A stretch of DNA of 36,927 bases from Hyphococcus sp. (GTDB lineage Bacteria > Pseudomonadota > Alphaproteobacteria > Caulobacterales > Parvularculaceae): assembly GCA_021776295.1 (NCBI GenBank), contig JAJFGE010000009.1, positions 1 through 36,927 on the forward strand, read 5' to 3'. Position numbers and translations under genes: made by a program. Shown piece after piece: positions 8,621 to 16,257 of the stretch. Below the pieces are notes generated by a model. The model had not been told where the DNA came from, made no database searches, and was given only the letters and a program-made list of their open reading frames with translations. How positions within the stretch are numbered: the stretch's first letter is position 1; each line of letters opens with the position of its first letter.

Positions 8621-9032
8621 CATTTGTAAGGCCGTTCCGGCAACGCTTTTCTAATGTGACAAAAATACACCATGCCGGACGCCGGGGCTTTGGTGCAGGC
8701 GCTGCATCGCCTGAAAGCCGGCCTGTTGTGAGAATAGAACCAACGTGGTCAGAGATTAGTAACATTATATCAGTATGTTAGTAATATTTCTAAAATCCGA
8801 CCAGACAGAATTCTCGCCCGACATAAAATTCTTCAGACCCGTTCAAGGCGTCTTTTCGACCAATATATCGAGCGGCGATGCCGCCGAGACGTCCCCATTC
8901 GACGCCTCGACAAGCTGCCCACTCTACAAGCCAACCGCTACACTTGCAACGATATGGCTGTCCGCGGATCAGCCATACGCCCGCAACATGTCGCATTCAT
9001 CACCCGCTTTTCTTCCTAATAGTGCTTGGTGC
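8621..9032. other. Non-coding interval between GMC gene and TonB receptor leader
   Basis: I find no credible gene here. It holds a nested GC-rich inverted repeat at 8686-8719 (GGCTTT/AAAGCC outside, AGGCG/CGCCT inside). It also holds an A/T-rich patch at 8755-8790 with two direct copies of TTAGTAA(C/T)AT starting 22 bp apart (8756 and 8778) and an internal inverted pair TAACAT/ATGTTA. These could be a leader hairpin and a regulatory site, but nothing proves it. Confidence 0.4.
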
Positions 9033-10583
9033 TCACAGCGCACCCGCAGACATCGCCTGGCGAATATGCGCCGCCTGACGGATCGCCAGCGCGACAATCG
9101 TCAAGGTCGGATTGGCCGACCCGCTCGACGAAAACTGACTGCCGTCGGAAATAAACAGATTATCAATCTCGTGGGCGCGGCCCCATTTGTTGCAGACGCC
9201 GTCTTTCGGGTCCGCGCTCATTCGGCAGGCGCCGAGATTATGGGTCGCCATATTGACCTTGAACGGAACGACGCGGCGTGCGCCAAGACTTTCAAACAGC
9301 GCCCGCGCCGAGTTTGCCGCATGCGCCCGCATCGGGCCTGCATTCTCATGGTCCTCATAATGAACGACCGGAACTGGAAGGCCATGCTGGTCTTTTAACT
9401 CAGGGTGCAAACGAATGCCATTGCCGCTCTGCGAGACATCCTCGCCAGTGATGAAGGTGGCGGCAATCTTTGTATAATCCTCCATCGCATCGGTGAGGTC
9501 CGGGCCCCATTTGCCGCCAAACGCAATACGCGCGACCGACAGTGGAGAGAAGGCCGCAGATTCGATCTGATAGCCGCCGGCAAAGCCGCGGCGCGTATCA
9601 TTGCGCTGTTCATCGGCGATATGACCGCCCTGTTGCGCCCCGCGATAAGAATGCACCTCGCCCGGCATAAAGCCCAGCGCGCCGACGACGACATGTTTCA
9701 GGTAATTCTTGCCGGCCTGCCCGGCGCCGTTGGCGAGCCCGTCCGGAAACGTCGCGCTGTTGGAATTTAACAATAGCCGCGCGGTTTCAATTGCATTGCC
9801 AGCCACGCACACCGCACGGGCGCGCTGGCGTTGGATCGCGCCTTGCTTATCTGCATAGATAACCGCGTTCACCCGCCCCGCATCGTCATGTTCGATTTGC
9901 AGCGCCATGGAATTTGGCCGCAATTCAAAATGACCGGTGGCTTCAGCTTTGGGTATTTCCGTATAGAGTGTCGACCATTTCGCGCCGATGACACAGCCGC
10001 TTTTGCAAAAGCCGATCTGCTGGCATTGCGGCCGGCCATCATAGGGGGCGGAATTAATCGCAACGCCGGTCGATGTCACATGTTTGTAGCCGAGCAGATG
10101 CGCGCCCGCCGCCAGCAGCTTCATATTGTTGTTCATCGGCAAAGGCGGCAGGCCATTGGTCCCCGAAACCCCCATCTTCGCCTCGGCCCGCGCATAGAAC
10201 GGCTCCAGCGCGTCAAGCGTCAACGGCCAGTCTATGGCGCTGGAATTTTCCATAGCATAGATCGTCTTTGCACGGAATTCATGCGCAGCCAGACGCACCG
10301 ATGTTGCGGTCCAGTGCATTGTCGTGCCGCCGACGGTCTTGCACATCCAGGCGGGGAAATTGGGATTGAGCAGCCCTTCGCCGATACGTTGGTCGCGCCA
10401 GGTCATGCGCTGGTCCATCACCCGTTCATCATTGATGATATCGCCAAAGCTGAGACGCCCGCCCGCCTCCAGGCAGACAACATCAATACCCGCCTGCGCC
10501 AGCTCATTGGCGAGCACACCGCCGCCGGCGCCGGACCCGATAACCACCACGACACTGTCGTCAGAAGGCGCAAAGACCGTCAT
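9033..10583 (-). CDS. GMC-family FAD oxidoreductase (gluconate-dehydrogenase-like large subunit)
   Basis: This 516-aa flavoenzyme oxidises an alcohol group. The N-terminal Rossmann motif is GSGAGGG (16-22) with the ADP-ribose-binding acid at Glu39 in LEAGG. The C-terminal catalytic pair of the family appears as His448 (ATHNLGACRM) and Asn491 (SANPTLT). It lacks its own signal peptide. Its start overlaps the end of the upstream small-subunit gene by 4 bp (ATGA), so the two are translationally coupled. In gluconate- and FAD-glucose-dehydrogenase complexes the small subunit carries the Tat signal and the flavoprotein is co-exported. The same arrangement is likely here, giving a periplasmic dehydrogenase. 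The usual cytochrome c subunit is not present next to it. Substrate unknown. Confidence 0.9.
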   Translation of the reverse strand: MTVFAPSDDSVVVVIGSGAGGGVLANELAQAGIDVVCLEAGGRLSFGDIINDERVMDQRMTWRDQRIGEGLLNPNFPAWMCKTVGGTTMHWTATSVRLAAHEFRAKTIYAMENSSAIDWPLTLDALEPFYARAEAKMGVSGTNGLPPLPMNNNMKLLAAGAHLLGYKHVTSTGVAINSAPYDGRPQCQQIGFCKSGCVIGAKWSTLYTEIPKAEATGHFELRPNSMALQIEHDDAGRVNAVIYADKQGAIQRQRARAVCVAGNAIETARLLLNSNSATFPDGLANGAGQAGKNYLKHVVVGALGFMPGEVHSYRGAQQGGHIADEQRNDTRRGFAGGYQIESAAFSPLSVARIAFGGKWGPDLTDAMEDYTKIAATFITGEDVSQSGNGIRLHPELKDQHGLPVPVVHYEDHENAGPMRAHAANSARALFESLGARRVVPFKVNMATHNLGACRMSADPKDGVCNKWGRAHEIDNLFISDGSQFSSSGSANPTLTIVALAIRQAAHIRQAMSAGAL

Positions 10584-11080
10584 GGCGCAGTCTCCGGAAG
10601 CCAGTCAATATCGTCGAAACCGCGATGGAGATAACCGCCCTGTTCAGCAGAAGAGCCGGGATATCCGACCAGTGTCCAAACGACGGGATGGGAATAAAAT
10701 TCAAACAACGCCGCCTGGTATACCGACTTAAAGAACCGCGTTTTGCTAATCACTTCGGCAGCTTTAACGCGCGCCTCCAGCTCCAGCGACTCCCAAGGAG
10801 CGCCCGCCGCTGCATCCAAAGCGGCGCGCCCCTCTTGTCGCAGGCGCGCCCAATCTTCGCGGGCCGATAGCTTGCGCCGCACCAGTTCAGCAACCTGTTC
10901 GTAGACAGACTGGTTGACATTTTGATGTGGAAACAGAACCACAATTAATGCCGCCAGCGCATCAAAGCCCTCTGAATTGTCCTGCCTCGCTTGCTCTTCG
11001 CCCGAACATCCGGCAAGCGCGGCAAGCCCCGCAAACGCGGCGCCGGTAAGCAGAAAATCTCTGCGCGCGATGGTCGCCAT
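10580..11080 (-). CDS. Gluconate 2-dehydrogenase subunit 3 family Tat lipoprotein
   Basis: The 166-aa product is the small (gamma-type) partner of membrane-associated GMC dehydrogenases. It starts with a Tat motif (ARRDFLLTG, residues 5-13), a hydrophobic stretch and a lipobox, LAGC, with Cys at about residue 25. It should therefore be exported folded and lipid-anchored. The rest is a short alpha-helical domain with conserved features such as DALAALIVVLFPH and TRFFKSVYQAALFEFYSHP. Its gene overlaps the GMC oxidoreductase gene by 4 bp, consistent with a stoichiometric complex. The Shine-Dalgarno sequence is weak (GGGAC next to the ATG). The leader holds a 15-bp tandem repeat and an operator-like motif. 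Confidence 0.85.
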   Translation of the reverse strand: MATIARRDFLLTGAAFAGLAALAGCSGEEQARQDNSEGFDALAALIVVLFPHQNVNQSVYEQVAELVRRKLSAREDWARLRQEGRAALDAAAGAPWESLELEARVKAAEVISKTRFFKSVYQAALFEFYSHPVVWTLVGYPGSSAEQGGYLHRGFDDIDWLPETAP

Positions 11081-11095
11081 TGTCCCAGCCCTCGT

Positions 11096-11133
11096 CTTGC
11101 CTTGTCGCGTCTTGCCTTGTCGCGTCTTGCCTT
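11096..11133. repeat. 15-bp tandem repeat, about 2.5 copies
   Basis: The unit CTTGCCTTGTCGCGT occurs perfectly at 11096-11110 and 11111-11125, with a partial third copy (CTTGCCTT) to 11133. It lies in the 5' leader of the small-subunit gene, between its operator-like site and its start codon. Confidence 0.85.
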
Positions 11134-11164
11134 CCGTGCCCGGCCGTTCGTCGCCAGCCAGTTA

Positions 11165-11178
11165 GTTGCAACTTCATC
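11165..11178 (-). promoter_or_regulatory. Operator-like motif upstream of the GMC operon
   Basis: On the plus strand this reads GTTGC-AACT-TCATC, one base from the ubiD-site form GTTGC-AACT-GCATC. It contains the self-complementary core GTTGCAAC. It lies about 85 bp before the small-subunit start and just downstream of the FG-GAP gene's stop codon. Confidence 0.45.
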
Positions 11179-11203
11179 TTTCTACGCAGCCTGACCCAAA
11201 GCG

Positions 11204-12436
11204 TCAATCAACCTCCGTCATATTGACGTAAAGCTTTGCGTTGCGGGTTGGAAAGCCAGCGCAGACTAGATCGACCCGCCCGTCCCCGGTCATATCCGCG
11301 GCTTCACATCCGCCCGCCGCCATGCCGTCTTTGTCGATGGTGATGCGGCGCCAGTCTTTTCCTCCGCCTGATGAGGAATATAGAAAGACGCCGCCGGCGC
11401 CGCGACTTTCACCGACGATAATTTCGTCGCCGCCGTCGCCGTTGAAATCCGCAACCGCAAAGCCGTGGGCGAGGCGATAGTCCTGGTCTATCACCTGGCG
11501 GCGCCATACACCCTGCGGGCTGATTTCATAGACCGCGACATCGCCGCCATGGACGCTTTCTATGGTCGCGAGAAATCGTGTCCCGTCTGCACGCATGCCC
11601 GTTTTTATGTCCCCGGCGCCGCGCTGGCGCGGATCATCATCGCGGCGGCCTTTGGTCAGCTGTTCACTCCGCCATTCCAGCTTGGAAAGATCACCGGACG
11701 CCTTGCCGCCAGTCTTACCTATAGACTGGTGTAGCCAGACGCCACCAAAGCCTGCGGTTAGAATATCGTCGCGGCCATCGCCATCCCAGTCGATAATTGA
11801 TAATCCGTGTACGGTTCCTTTTAAGGCGTCGGTGATGACGTGGCGCGCCGGCTGCGGCGGCCGATAGAGCACCAGCGGCGTCGCGACGAGCGAGGCAATC
11901 GGCGCATCATCGCCAGGCCCGGCGATGGGCGCAACCACAAGCTCGCGCGCGCCGTCGCCATCGATGTCGGCAAAAGCCGCACGATGCGCTGCTGGCTCAT
12001 GCGCAAAAACCGTCACCGGCGATGCCCCATCGGAGAACACCAACGCGCCTATATTCTGCGCGTAATCATCGCGGTGAAAGCCGGTCAATAAAACAATTTT
12101 GACGCCATCACGACGGGCGCCATCAAAATGAGCGTCATCTTGTTCATCTACCGCAGCGCCTACTGAAGCCGGTGTAATATCAGCAGCGAGCACATGACGG
12201 GTCCATGTCGGATTTTCAAACCATAAGACCTCGCTTGAACGCACCGAAAGTAAAATAACATCCGGTCGGCCGTCATCATTAAGGTCGGCAATTTTGGTGA
12301 GGTATGCGCCCTCTATGTCGCTGGCGATGGTCTCTGCCTCAAAACGAAACCCCGGATCACCGCTGCAAGCCGAAGCCGTCAACACCGTAAAGACGCCAAC
12401 CATCCAATAGACATATTTGTTTTTAACCGAGCGCAT
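11204..12436 (-). CDS. FG-GAP/VCBS repeat protein, probable lipoprotein
   Basis: This 410-aa protein has a hydrophobic leader ending in LTASACSGD, a likely lipobox. It then has at least five Ca-binding-type repeats with the pattern DxNxDGxxD: DLNDDGRPD, DIDGDGARE, DWDGDGRDD, DFNGDGGDE and DMTGDGRVD. Repeats of this kind build a seven-bladed beta-propeller like the integrin alpha-chain head, so the protein probably sits on the periplasmic or outer face of a membrane and binds a partner. GGAG precedes the ATG by about 7 bases. It is transcribed toward the GMC dehydrogenase genes, with a gap of about 120 bp that contains an operator-like motif. No enzymatic role is evident. Confidence 0.82.
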   Translation of the reverse strand: MRSVKNKYVYWMVGVFTVLTASACSGDPGFRFEAETIASDIEGAYLTKIADLNDDGRPDVILLSVRSSEVLWFENPTWTRHVLAADITPASVGAAVDEQDDAHFDGARRDGVKIVLLTGFHRDDYAQNIGALVFSDGASPVTVFAHEPAAHRAAFADIDGDGARELVVAPIAGPGDDAPIASLVATPLVLYRPPQPARHVITDALKGTVHGLSIIDWDGDGRDDILTAGFGGVWLHQSIGKTGGKASGDLSKLEWRSEQLTKGRRDDDPRQRGAGDIKTGMRADGTRFLATIESVHGGDVAVYEISPQGVWRRQVIDQDYRLAHGFAVADFNGDGGDEIIVGESRGAGGVFLYSSSGGGKDWRRITIDKDGMAAGGCEAADMTGDGRVDLVCAGFPTRNAKLYVNMTEVD

Positions 12437-12582
12437 TGCGCAGCTCCATTATCACAAGCTTTGGCAGTCTATCGAAGCGCGCCGCCACACGCTATCGCCG
12501 GGACTGCATACTGTGCTGATCGAATGACGCCGGCTCCTTTTCAATAGCCAAAGCCCCTCCGCAGAGTTTATTTTAACCGCCC

Positions 12583-13398
12583 ATGAGCATGCAATTTGAA
12601 ACCAAGCGCATTATCGTTACCGGCGCCGCCTCCGGCATCGGCGCGGCGACGGCGACGCTGTTAAAGCGCCGCGGCGCCTATGTGATCGCTTTCGACCGGC
12701 GCGAGCCGGACCCTTTAGCGGCGGATGACTATGTACAGTTTGATCAGGGCGATTTCGCTTCTATCGACACTGCGGTTTGCAAGGCGCCTGATAAAATCGA
12801 CGGCCTTGTCAATATCGCCGGCATCCCGCCAAAGCCGGATTGCTCGCCAGCGCAATTGCTGATGGTCAACTTTTACGGCATCCGAGCGTTGACCGAACAA
12901 CTGGTCGAAAGGCTGACGTCCGGCGGCGCCGTTCTAAATATGTCATCGCATGCCGGCAATGCCTGGCGGGAAAACGTCAGCCTTCTCAAGCAATTCCTGC
13001 CGGCGCAAGCGAAAGGCGATATCGATGCGCTCGCGCGCCGTCACGGTGTTGTCATGGGCGGGCTGGACGCTGTTTCCGCCTACCCTTTAAGCAAGCAATT
13101 GCTTAATCTGTGGACGGTGCAATCCTTTCCGGCAATGGAAAAGGCTGGCGTCAGAATGAACGCAGCCGCCTCCGCCGGCGTCCGGACCGACATCTTAAGT
13201 GATTTCCTCACCAGCTTTGGCGAGCAATCCGCTGCGCGCATCCGCGCCATCGGCATCGCCTCGCCGTCGAACATCGCCTCGGCGATTGCGTTCCTTGTTT
13301 CCGGCCAGTCCGCCTGGATTAAATCGGCAATCATTCCGGTGGATGGCGGCGCATCGGCGATGGCAGCGGCTAATAAGTTTGGGTTTGGCGGTGAATAA
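12583..13398 (+). CDS. Short-chain dehydrogenase/reductase (SDR)
   Basis: This 271-aa enzyme belongs to the classical SDR family. It shows the dinucleotide-binding motif TGAASGIG (13-20), an acid at the end of beta-2 (Asp38 in AFDRR) that favours NAD(H), NIAG at 77-80, a Ser at 121-122 and the catalytic YPLSK (Tyr167, Lys171). The C-terminus VDGGASA is also typical. The gap between the NIAG segment and the catalytic region, with its extra helix, resembles 3-alpha-hydroxysteroid dehydrogenase/carbonyl reductase-type and coniferyl-alcohol-dehydrogenase-type SDRs. No good Shine-Dalgarno precedes the first ATG; a second ATG at 12589 is possible. It stands alone on the plus strand, divergent from the FG-GAP gene. 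Likely role: interconversion of an alcohol and a carbonyl intermediate. Confidence 0.9.
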   Translation: MSMQFETKRIIVTGAASGIGAATATLLKRRGAYVIAFDRREPDPLAADDYVQFDQGDFASIDTAVCKAPDKIDGLVNIAGIPPKPDCSPAQLLMVNFYGIRALTEQLVERLTSGGAVLNMSSHAGNAWRENVSLLKQFLPAQAKGDIDALARRHGVVMGGLDAVSAYPLSKQLLNLWTVQSFPAMEKAGVRMNAAASAGVRTDILSDFLTSFGEQSAARIRAIGIASPSNIASAIAFLVSGQSAWIKSAIIPVDGGASAMAAANKFGFGGE

Positions 13399-13400
13399 TC

Positions 13401-13961
13401 TCAACCTTTGCCTTTGCCAGCGCCGGCTTTCACCGATTTGGGACCATAACCGCCGCCCGGCCCCATGGCGTTCGAGGCCAACTCAAAGGCTTCCGGCGAG
13501 CCGTTAATGCCGTGACCGCTGACAATTCTGTTCGAGCAATTCATAAATGCGGTGATGCAAATAACATCCTGCGCGGTCCTTTCCGTCCAGCCCGCTTGCG
13601 TGATCGCGTCAATATCCGCCTTGACAACTTTGTCCGGCTGTTTCGTCAGCTTGCGGACAAGCGCAAAAGCTGGGCGCAGATTTTCATCAAGCACACTATA
13701 ATCATTCGCCATCAGCGCCTCGACAATGCCGGCATCGGCGCCAAATTTTGCCGCCGTCGCGCTGTGAGCGCCGTAACAGAAGTCACACGCGTTTAGCGCC
13801 GCGACATACGTCACCATTAATTCGCGGTCTTTCTCGCTCAACTCCGATGGTCCGCGCATCACCTGATTGGCAAATTCGAGATAAGGTTGAAACCGTTCAA
13901 GATCGGCGAACAAGATATTCGCCATCGCATCGGTTGGTTTTAAAAAACTGAAATGAGACAT
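13401..13961 (-). CDS. Carboxymuconolactone decarboxylase/AhpD-like family protein
   Basis: The 186-aa product has the AhpD-like signature CxxCxxxH at Cys59, Cys62 and His66 (NACDFCYGAHS) within a helical domain. Family members include peroxidase-linked disulfide reductases (AhpD), gamma-carboxymuconolactone decarboxylase and many uncharacterised peroxidase-related enzymes. The paired Cys argues for a redox role rather than true lactone decarboxylation. A Gly/Lys-rich tail (about residues 170-186) is not part of the usual fold. AAGGG lies just before the ATG. It is the last gene of a minus-strand unit with the binding-protein-fold gene (36 bp upstream) and the small secreted protein. Confidence 0.8.
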   Translation of the reverse strand: MSHFSFLKPTDAMANILFADLERFQPYLEFANQVMRGPSELSEKDRELMVTYVAALNACDFCYGAHSATAAKFGADAGIVEALMANDYSVLDENLRPAFALVRKLTKQPDKVVKADIDAITQAGWTERTAQDVICITAFMNCSNRIVSGHGINGSPEAFELASNAMGPGGGYGPKSVKAGAGKGKG

Positions 13962-13997
13962 CGGCGCCCTTTTATGGTTGAGTGAGGAAAGGCGCCA

Positions 13998-14873
13998 TTA
14001 TTGAAACACCGCATCCTGATAGCCGGACTGCACCAGTGCGCCTTCGGGGAAAATTTCTCGCTCTGAAATCCATTGCTGCGATTGTTCATATGTTTCGCGT
14101 GAATAGGGCTCAAAGACGATGCGCTCGCCGGGACCAAAACGTCTCACGTCAATCGATGCGTGGAATCGCTCCGGCAACTCATTGAGGTAAAATTTCACAT
14201 AAAGCTCCGGTCGCAAATCAATATCCGCCTGGGCGCGGCGCAATGCGCGGTAGAACTTGTCGACATCATGCATGTCCGAGCCCGGCTGCACCATGCCCGC
14301 CATCATGAAACTCGTGTCGCAAATCTTGCGGTAGCCAAGCTGCTCGGCGACATAATAAGCGCCGCTAAAAAGGCTCACCGCAGAAATTTCACCATCGACC
14401 AGTTTGCCAAGGCGATGGAATAACAGCCCGTCGCTGAAAGAAAGCTTGATGTCGGCGGCGGGTATGAATTGCTCTAGCGCGCGAATGGTCGAATAGTGAC
14501 TGCCGGACTGATATCCGACCGATACCGGAACATTGGCGAGGTCTTCCGGTTTTTTAACTGCTGACTTCGCAGCAACGAAGAGGCCGCAATTGGCGACCGA
14601 ATAGGCTTTTGCATAGAGCTTTCCGTGCCCGGCGGAAGCAGCGGCGTTCACCGTCCAGTGGCATGCGGAGCAAACATCGGACAGGCGGCCCTTTTCAAAA
14701 GTTTGATAAGCGCCAACCTTATCGCCGAGATTGTGAACCGTTCCATCCGGCGCAATCAGTTCTTTAACGAACTCATAGTCGAGCCCTTCGTCTTCAAAGT
14801 AACCCTTTTCTTCCGCCACCCATTCATGCAGGCGCATATGCGGGGCGATTTTAAATTTTGCTTTTTGAGCCAT
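13998..14873 (-). CDS. NMT1/THI5-like periplasmic-binding-fold protein lacking a signal peptide
   Basis: This 291-aa protein looks like the type 2 periplasmic-binding fold: the opening HEWVAEEKGYFEDEGLDYEF is typical of SsuA/THI5-type proteins, as are VPVSVGYQSGSHYSTIRALEQF and the later helical lobes. No signal peptide is present. The start at 14873 is well supported by AGAGGAG about 9 bases upstream, so the protein is probably cytoplasmic. Known cytoplasmic relatives of this fold are enzymes, such as THI5-type pyrimidine synthase and 4,5-dihydroxyphthalate decarboxylase. A CSACH motif (Cys68, Cys71, His72) and Cys96 could be catalytic or metal-binding. No ABC permease or ATPase lies nearby, which also argues against a transporter role. 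The enzyme idea is inference. Confidence 0.65.
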   Translation of the reverse strand: MAQKAKFKIAPHMRLHEWVAEEKGYFEDEGLDYEFVKELIAPDGTVHNLGDKVGAYQTFEKGRLSDVCSACHWTVNAAASAGHGKLYAKAYSVANCGLFVAAKSAVKKPEDLANVPVSVGYQSGSHYSTIRALEQFIPAADIKLSFSDGLLFHRLGKLVDGEISAVSLFSGAYYVAEQLGYRKICDTSFMMAGMVQPGSDMHDVDKFYRALRRAQADIDLRPELYVKFYLNELPERFHASIDVRRFGPGERIVFEPYSRETYEQSQQWISEREIFPEGALVQSGYQDAVFQ

Positions 14874-14904
14874 ATTTTGCGCTCCTCTTATCTGGTACGC
14901 AGCG

Positions 14905-15180
14905 TTAACGGCAGGAACTGACCGCGCTTTGTGCATCAGCATTCAAGGCGGCGAAACGTTCTTGACGGTCTTCGATGTCGCCGGCGCTTTCCATGCTGGC
15001 GCGCGCATCGCCATCACCCTCGGTCGCCGCTTCAAGACAGGCGCAGGTTTCTTCGATTTTCAACATGTCCGCACCGTCCGGCGCCGAGGCTGTGCACCAA
15101 TCAGCGAACTCGCCCGCCAGCGACAGGCCCGAGAAAACAAAAAAGGCGGCGCTCGCCGCGAGGATGGTTTTGGGGATCAT
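14905..15180 (-). CDS. Small secreted four-cysteine protein
   Basis: This 91-aa precursor has a clear Sec signal (MIPKTILAASAAFFVFSGLS, cleavage after LAG near residue 23). The mature part is short and acidic with four Cys (29, 46, 48 and 90), enough for two disulfides in the periplasm. The frame is open from 15207, but the ATG at 15180 has GGAG 6-8 bases upstream and starts the signal peptide directly. It is the first gene of the unit leading to the binding-fold protein (31 bp downstream) and the AhpD-like protein. Two operator-like palindromes precede it, at 15195 and 15233. I do not recognise the family. Confidence 0.7.
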   Translation of the reverse strand: MIPKTILAASAAFFVFSGLSLAGEFADWCTASAPDGADMLKIEETCACLEAATEGDGDARASMESAGDIEDRQERFAALNADAQSAVSSCR

Positions 15181-15194
15181 TGTCAGCTCCAATA

Positions 15195-15208
15195 GTTGTC
15201 CATGCAAC
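15195..15208 (-). promoter_or_regulatory. Operator-like palindrome GTTGT-CCAT-GCAAC
   Basis: One mismatch from the GTTGC-N4-GCAAC motif. It lies immediately upstream of the Shine-Dalgarno region of the small secreted protein gene, 15 bp before the start codon. Confidence 0.45.
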
Positions 15209-15232
15209 CAAGGCTATAGATACGGCAATATG

Positions 15233-15246
15233 ATTGCAGTTGCAAC
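15233..15246 (-). promoter_or_regulatory. Operator palindrome upstream of the small secreted protein gene
   Basis: On the minus strand this reads GTTGC-AACT-GCAAT, nearly perfect dyad symmetry. CATAAAATA lies directly before it on that strand and can serve as a -10 element. It is 53 bp before the start codon, the same distance as in the ubiD promoter. Confidence 0.6.
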
Positions 15247-15351
15247 TATTTTATGTGAGGCAGGAGAAACTGTTTAAATATAAGGGGTTTTGTGTGAGGG
15301 GGGGCCGCTCCTCGCACAAGCTACAGACGAAAGCCTATCCCTATAATAATG

Positions 15352-15500
15352 CGTCATCCCGGAAGCCGACAGTACCGAAATCTTTGATTTCGTTGTACTG
15401 CCGAGCTGTCCGGGATCTCGTGCAGCGCGTACGAAGTAATTTGCAACAGATCCCGGACCAGCATTCCAGCACTTCGTGCTGCAATGCATCCGGGATGACG
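15352..15500. repeat. Nested inverted-repeat element (REP/BIME-like)
   Basis: The outer arms CGTCATCCCGGA (15352-15363) and TCCGGGATGACG (15489-15500) are perfect 12-bp inverted repeats. The core ATCCCGGA occurs four times in alternating orientation (15356, 15409 inverted, 15450, 15489 inverted), giving two tandem palindromic units. Inside are two more hairpins: CAGTACCGAAATC/GATTTCG-tt-GTACTG (15370-15400) and CAGCAC-TTC-GTGCTG (15467-15481). It lies in the gap downstream of the alpha/beta hydrolase gene. This kind of element is usual for multicopy intergenic repeats in Alphaproteobacteria; only one copy is visible here. Confidence 0.8.
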
Positions 15501-15519
15501 AATTATTGAGCAGCCCGAC

Positions 15520-16236
15520 TTAACGCAATTTCAAAAGAATGTCCGCAAGCGCTTCAGGCTGAGACAGCATCGGACTATGTGCGGCGTTCAACTTAAATAC
15601 TTGTTCGCAGGGCGTCGCGGTATGCATCGCGCGCTGCGTTTCAGGATTTAACGCCCGGTCGTTAGCACACTCAATATAATAGCGCACAATCTGGCCGAAG
15701 TTCTCCGGGCTGATATGAACCGCTTCCATCGGCGGCGCCATTGGCTCAGGTATAGACAAAAGCCCACCGAGCATACTATCCGTATACGGCCCATCATGGC
15801 AAAAGGCATCACCGAATTTGTCATCGCGCAAGGTTGCGAAATGGCGGTCCGGCGACCAGTCCACATTATCATAGAGCGCGCTTTTGGCGTCCAGTTTGGA
15901 GAAATCCCGAATATTTTGACCGTCGCCCAACAAAAACGCAGCGATATAAACCAGCTTAGACACTTTGTCGGGCCGCCACTCAGCCGCTTGTGATATCACC
16001 GCCCCACCCATCGAATGGCCGACTAAACTGACCGGCTCGTCCGCCTTGTCGATTAGCGCACAAACGCTTTGCGCATAGGCCGCAAGCGAGCAGTCCTCGC
16101 CGCGCAATGCGCGCCGCCCATGGCCCGGCAGATCGTCTGCGATAACGCTGCAACCGGCCTGCCTCAGTATAGGAATGAGTTTATACCACGACCAAGCGCC
16201 ATGAAACGCGCCATGCACAAGAATAATTGTCGTCAT
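15520..16236 (-). CDS. Alpha/beta-fold hydrolase (esterase type)
   Basis: This 238-aa hydrolase has the complete catalytic triad: nucleophile Ser75 in the elbow GHSMGG, Asp193 in ECANDRAL and His220 in LNAAHSPMLSQPE. The oxyanion-hole segment is LVHGAFHGAWSWYK (6-19), followed by DLPGHG. The short length and these motifs place it with the methylesterase/hydroxynitrile-lyase-like subfamily (SABP2-type), which cleaves small carboxyl esters. GAGAGGGCGG precedes the ATG. Its start lies 22 bp after the ubiD stop, so the two are very probably one operon. It may release the acid that UbiD then decarboxylates, or act on a downstream ester or lactone. No signal peptide, so cytoplasmic. Confidence 0.88.
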   Translation of the reverse strand: MTTIILVHGAFHGAWSWYKLIPILRQAGCSVIADDLPGHGRRALRGEDCSLAAYAQSVCALIDKADEPVSLVGHSMGGAVISQAAEWRPDKVSKLVYIAAFLLGDGQNIRDFSKLDAKSALYDNVDWSPDRHFATLRDDKFGDAFCHDGPYTDSMLGGLLSIPEPMAPPMEAVHISPENFGQIVRYYIECANDRALNPETQRAMHTATPCEQVFKLNAAHSPMLSQPEALADILLKLR

Positions 16237-16257
16237 CCGCCCTCTCCGCCTGCAACG

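Noticed and set aside
8775-9398. Plus-strand open frame upstream of and inside the GMC gene
   Set aside because: Most of it is antisense to the conserved GMC C-terminus; the unique part is A/T-rich non-coding sequence.
15352-15500. CRISPR-like reading of the repeats
   Set aside because: The repeats are 8-12 bp, alternate in orientation and have no regular spacers; they are palindromic intergenic units, not a CRISPR array.
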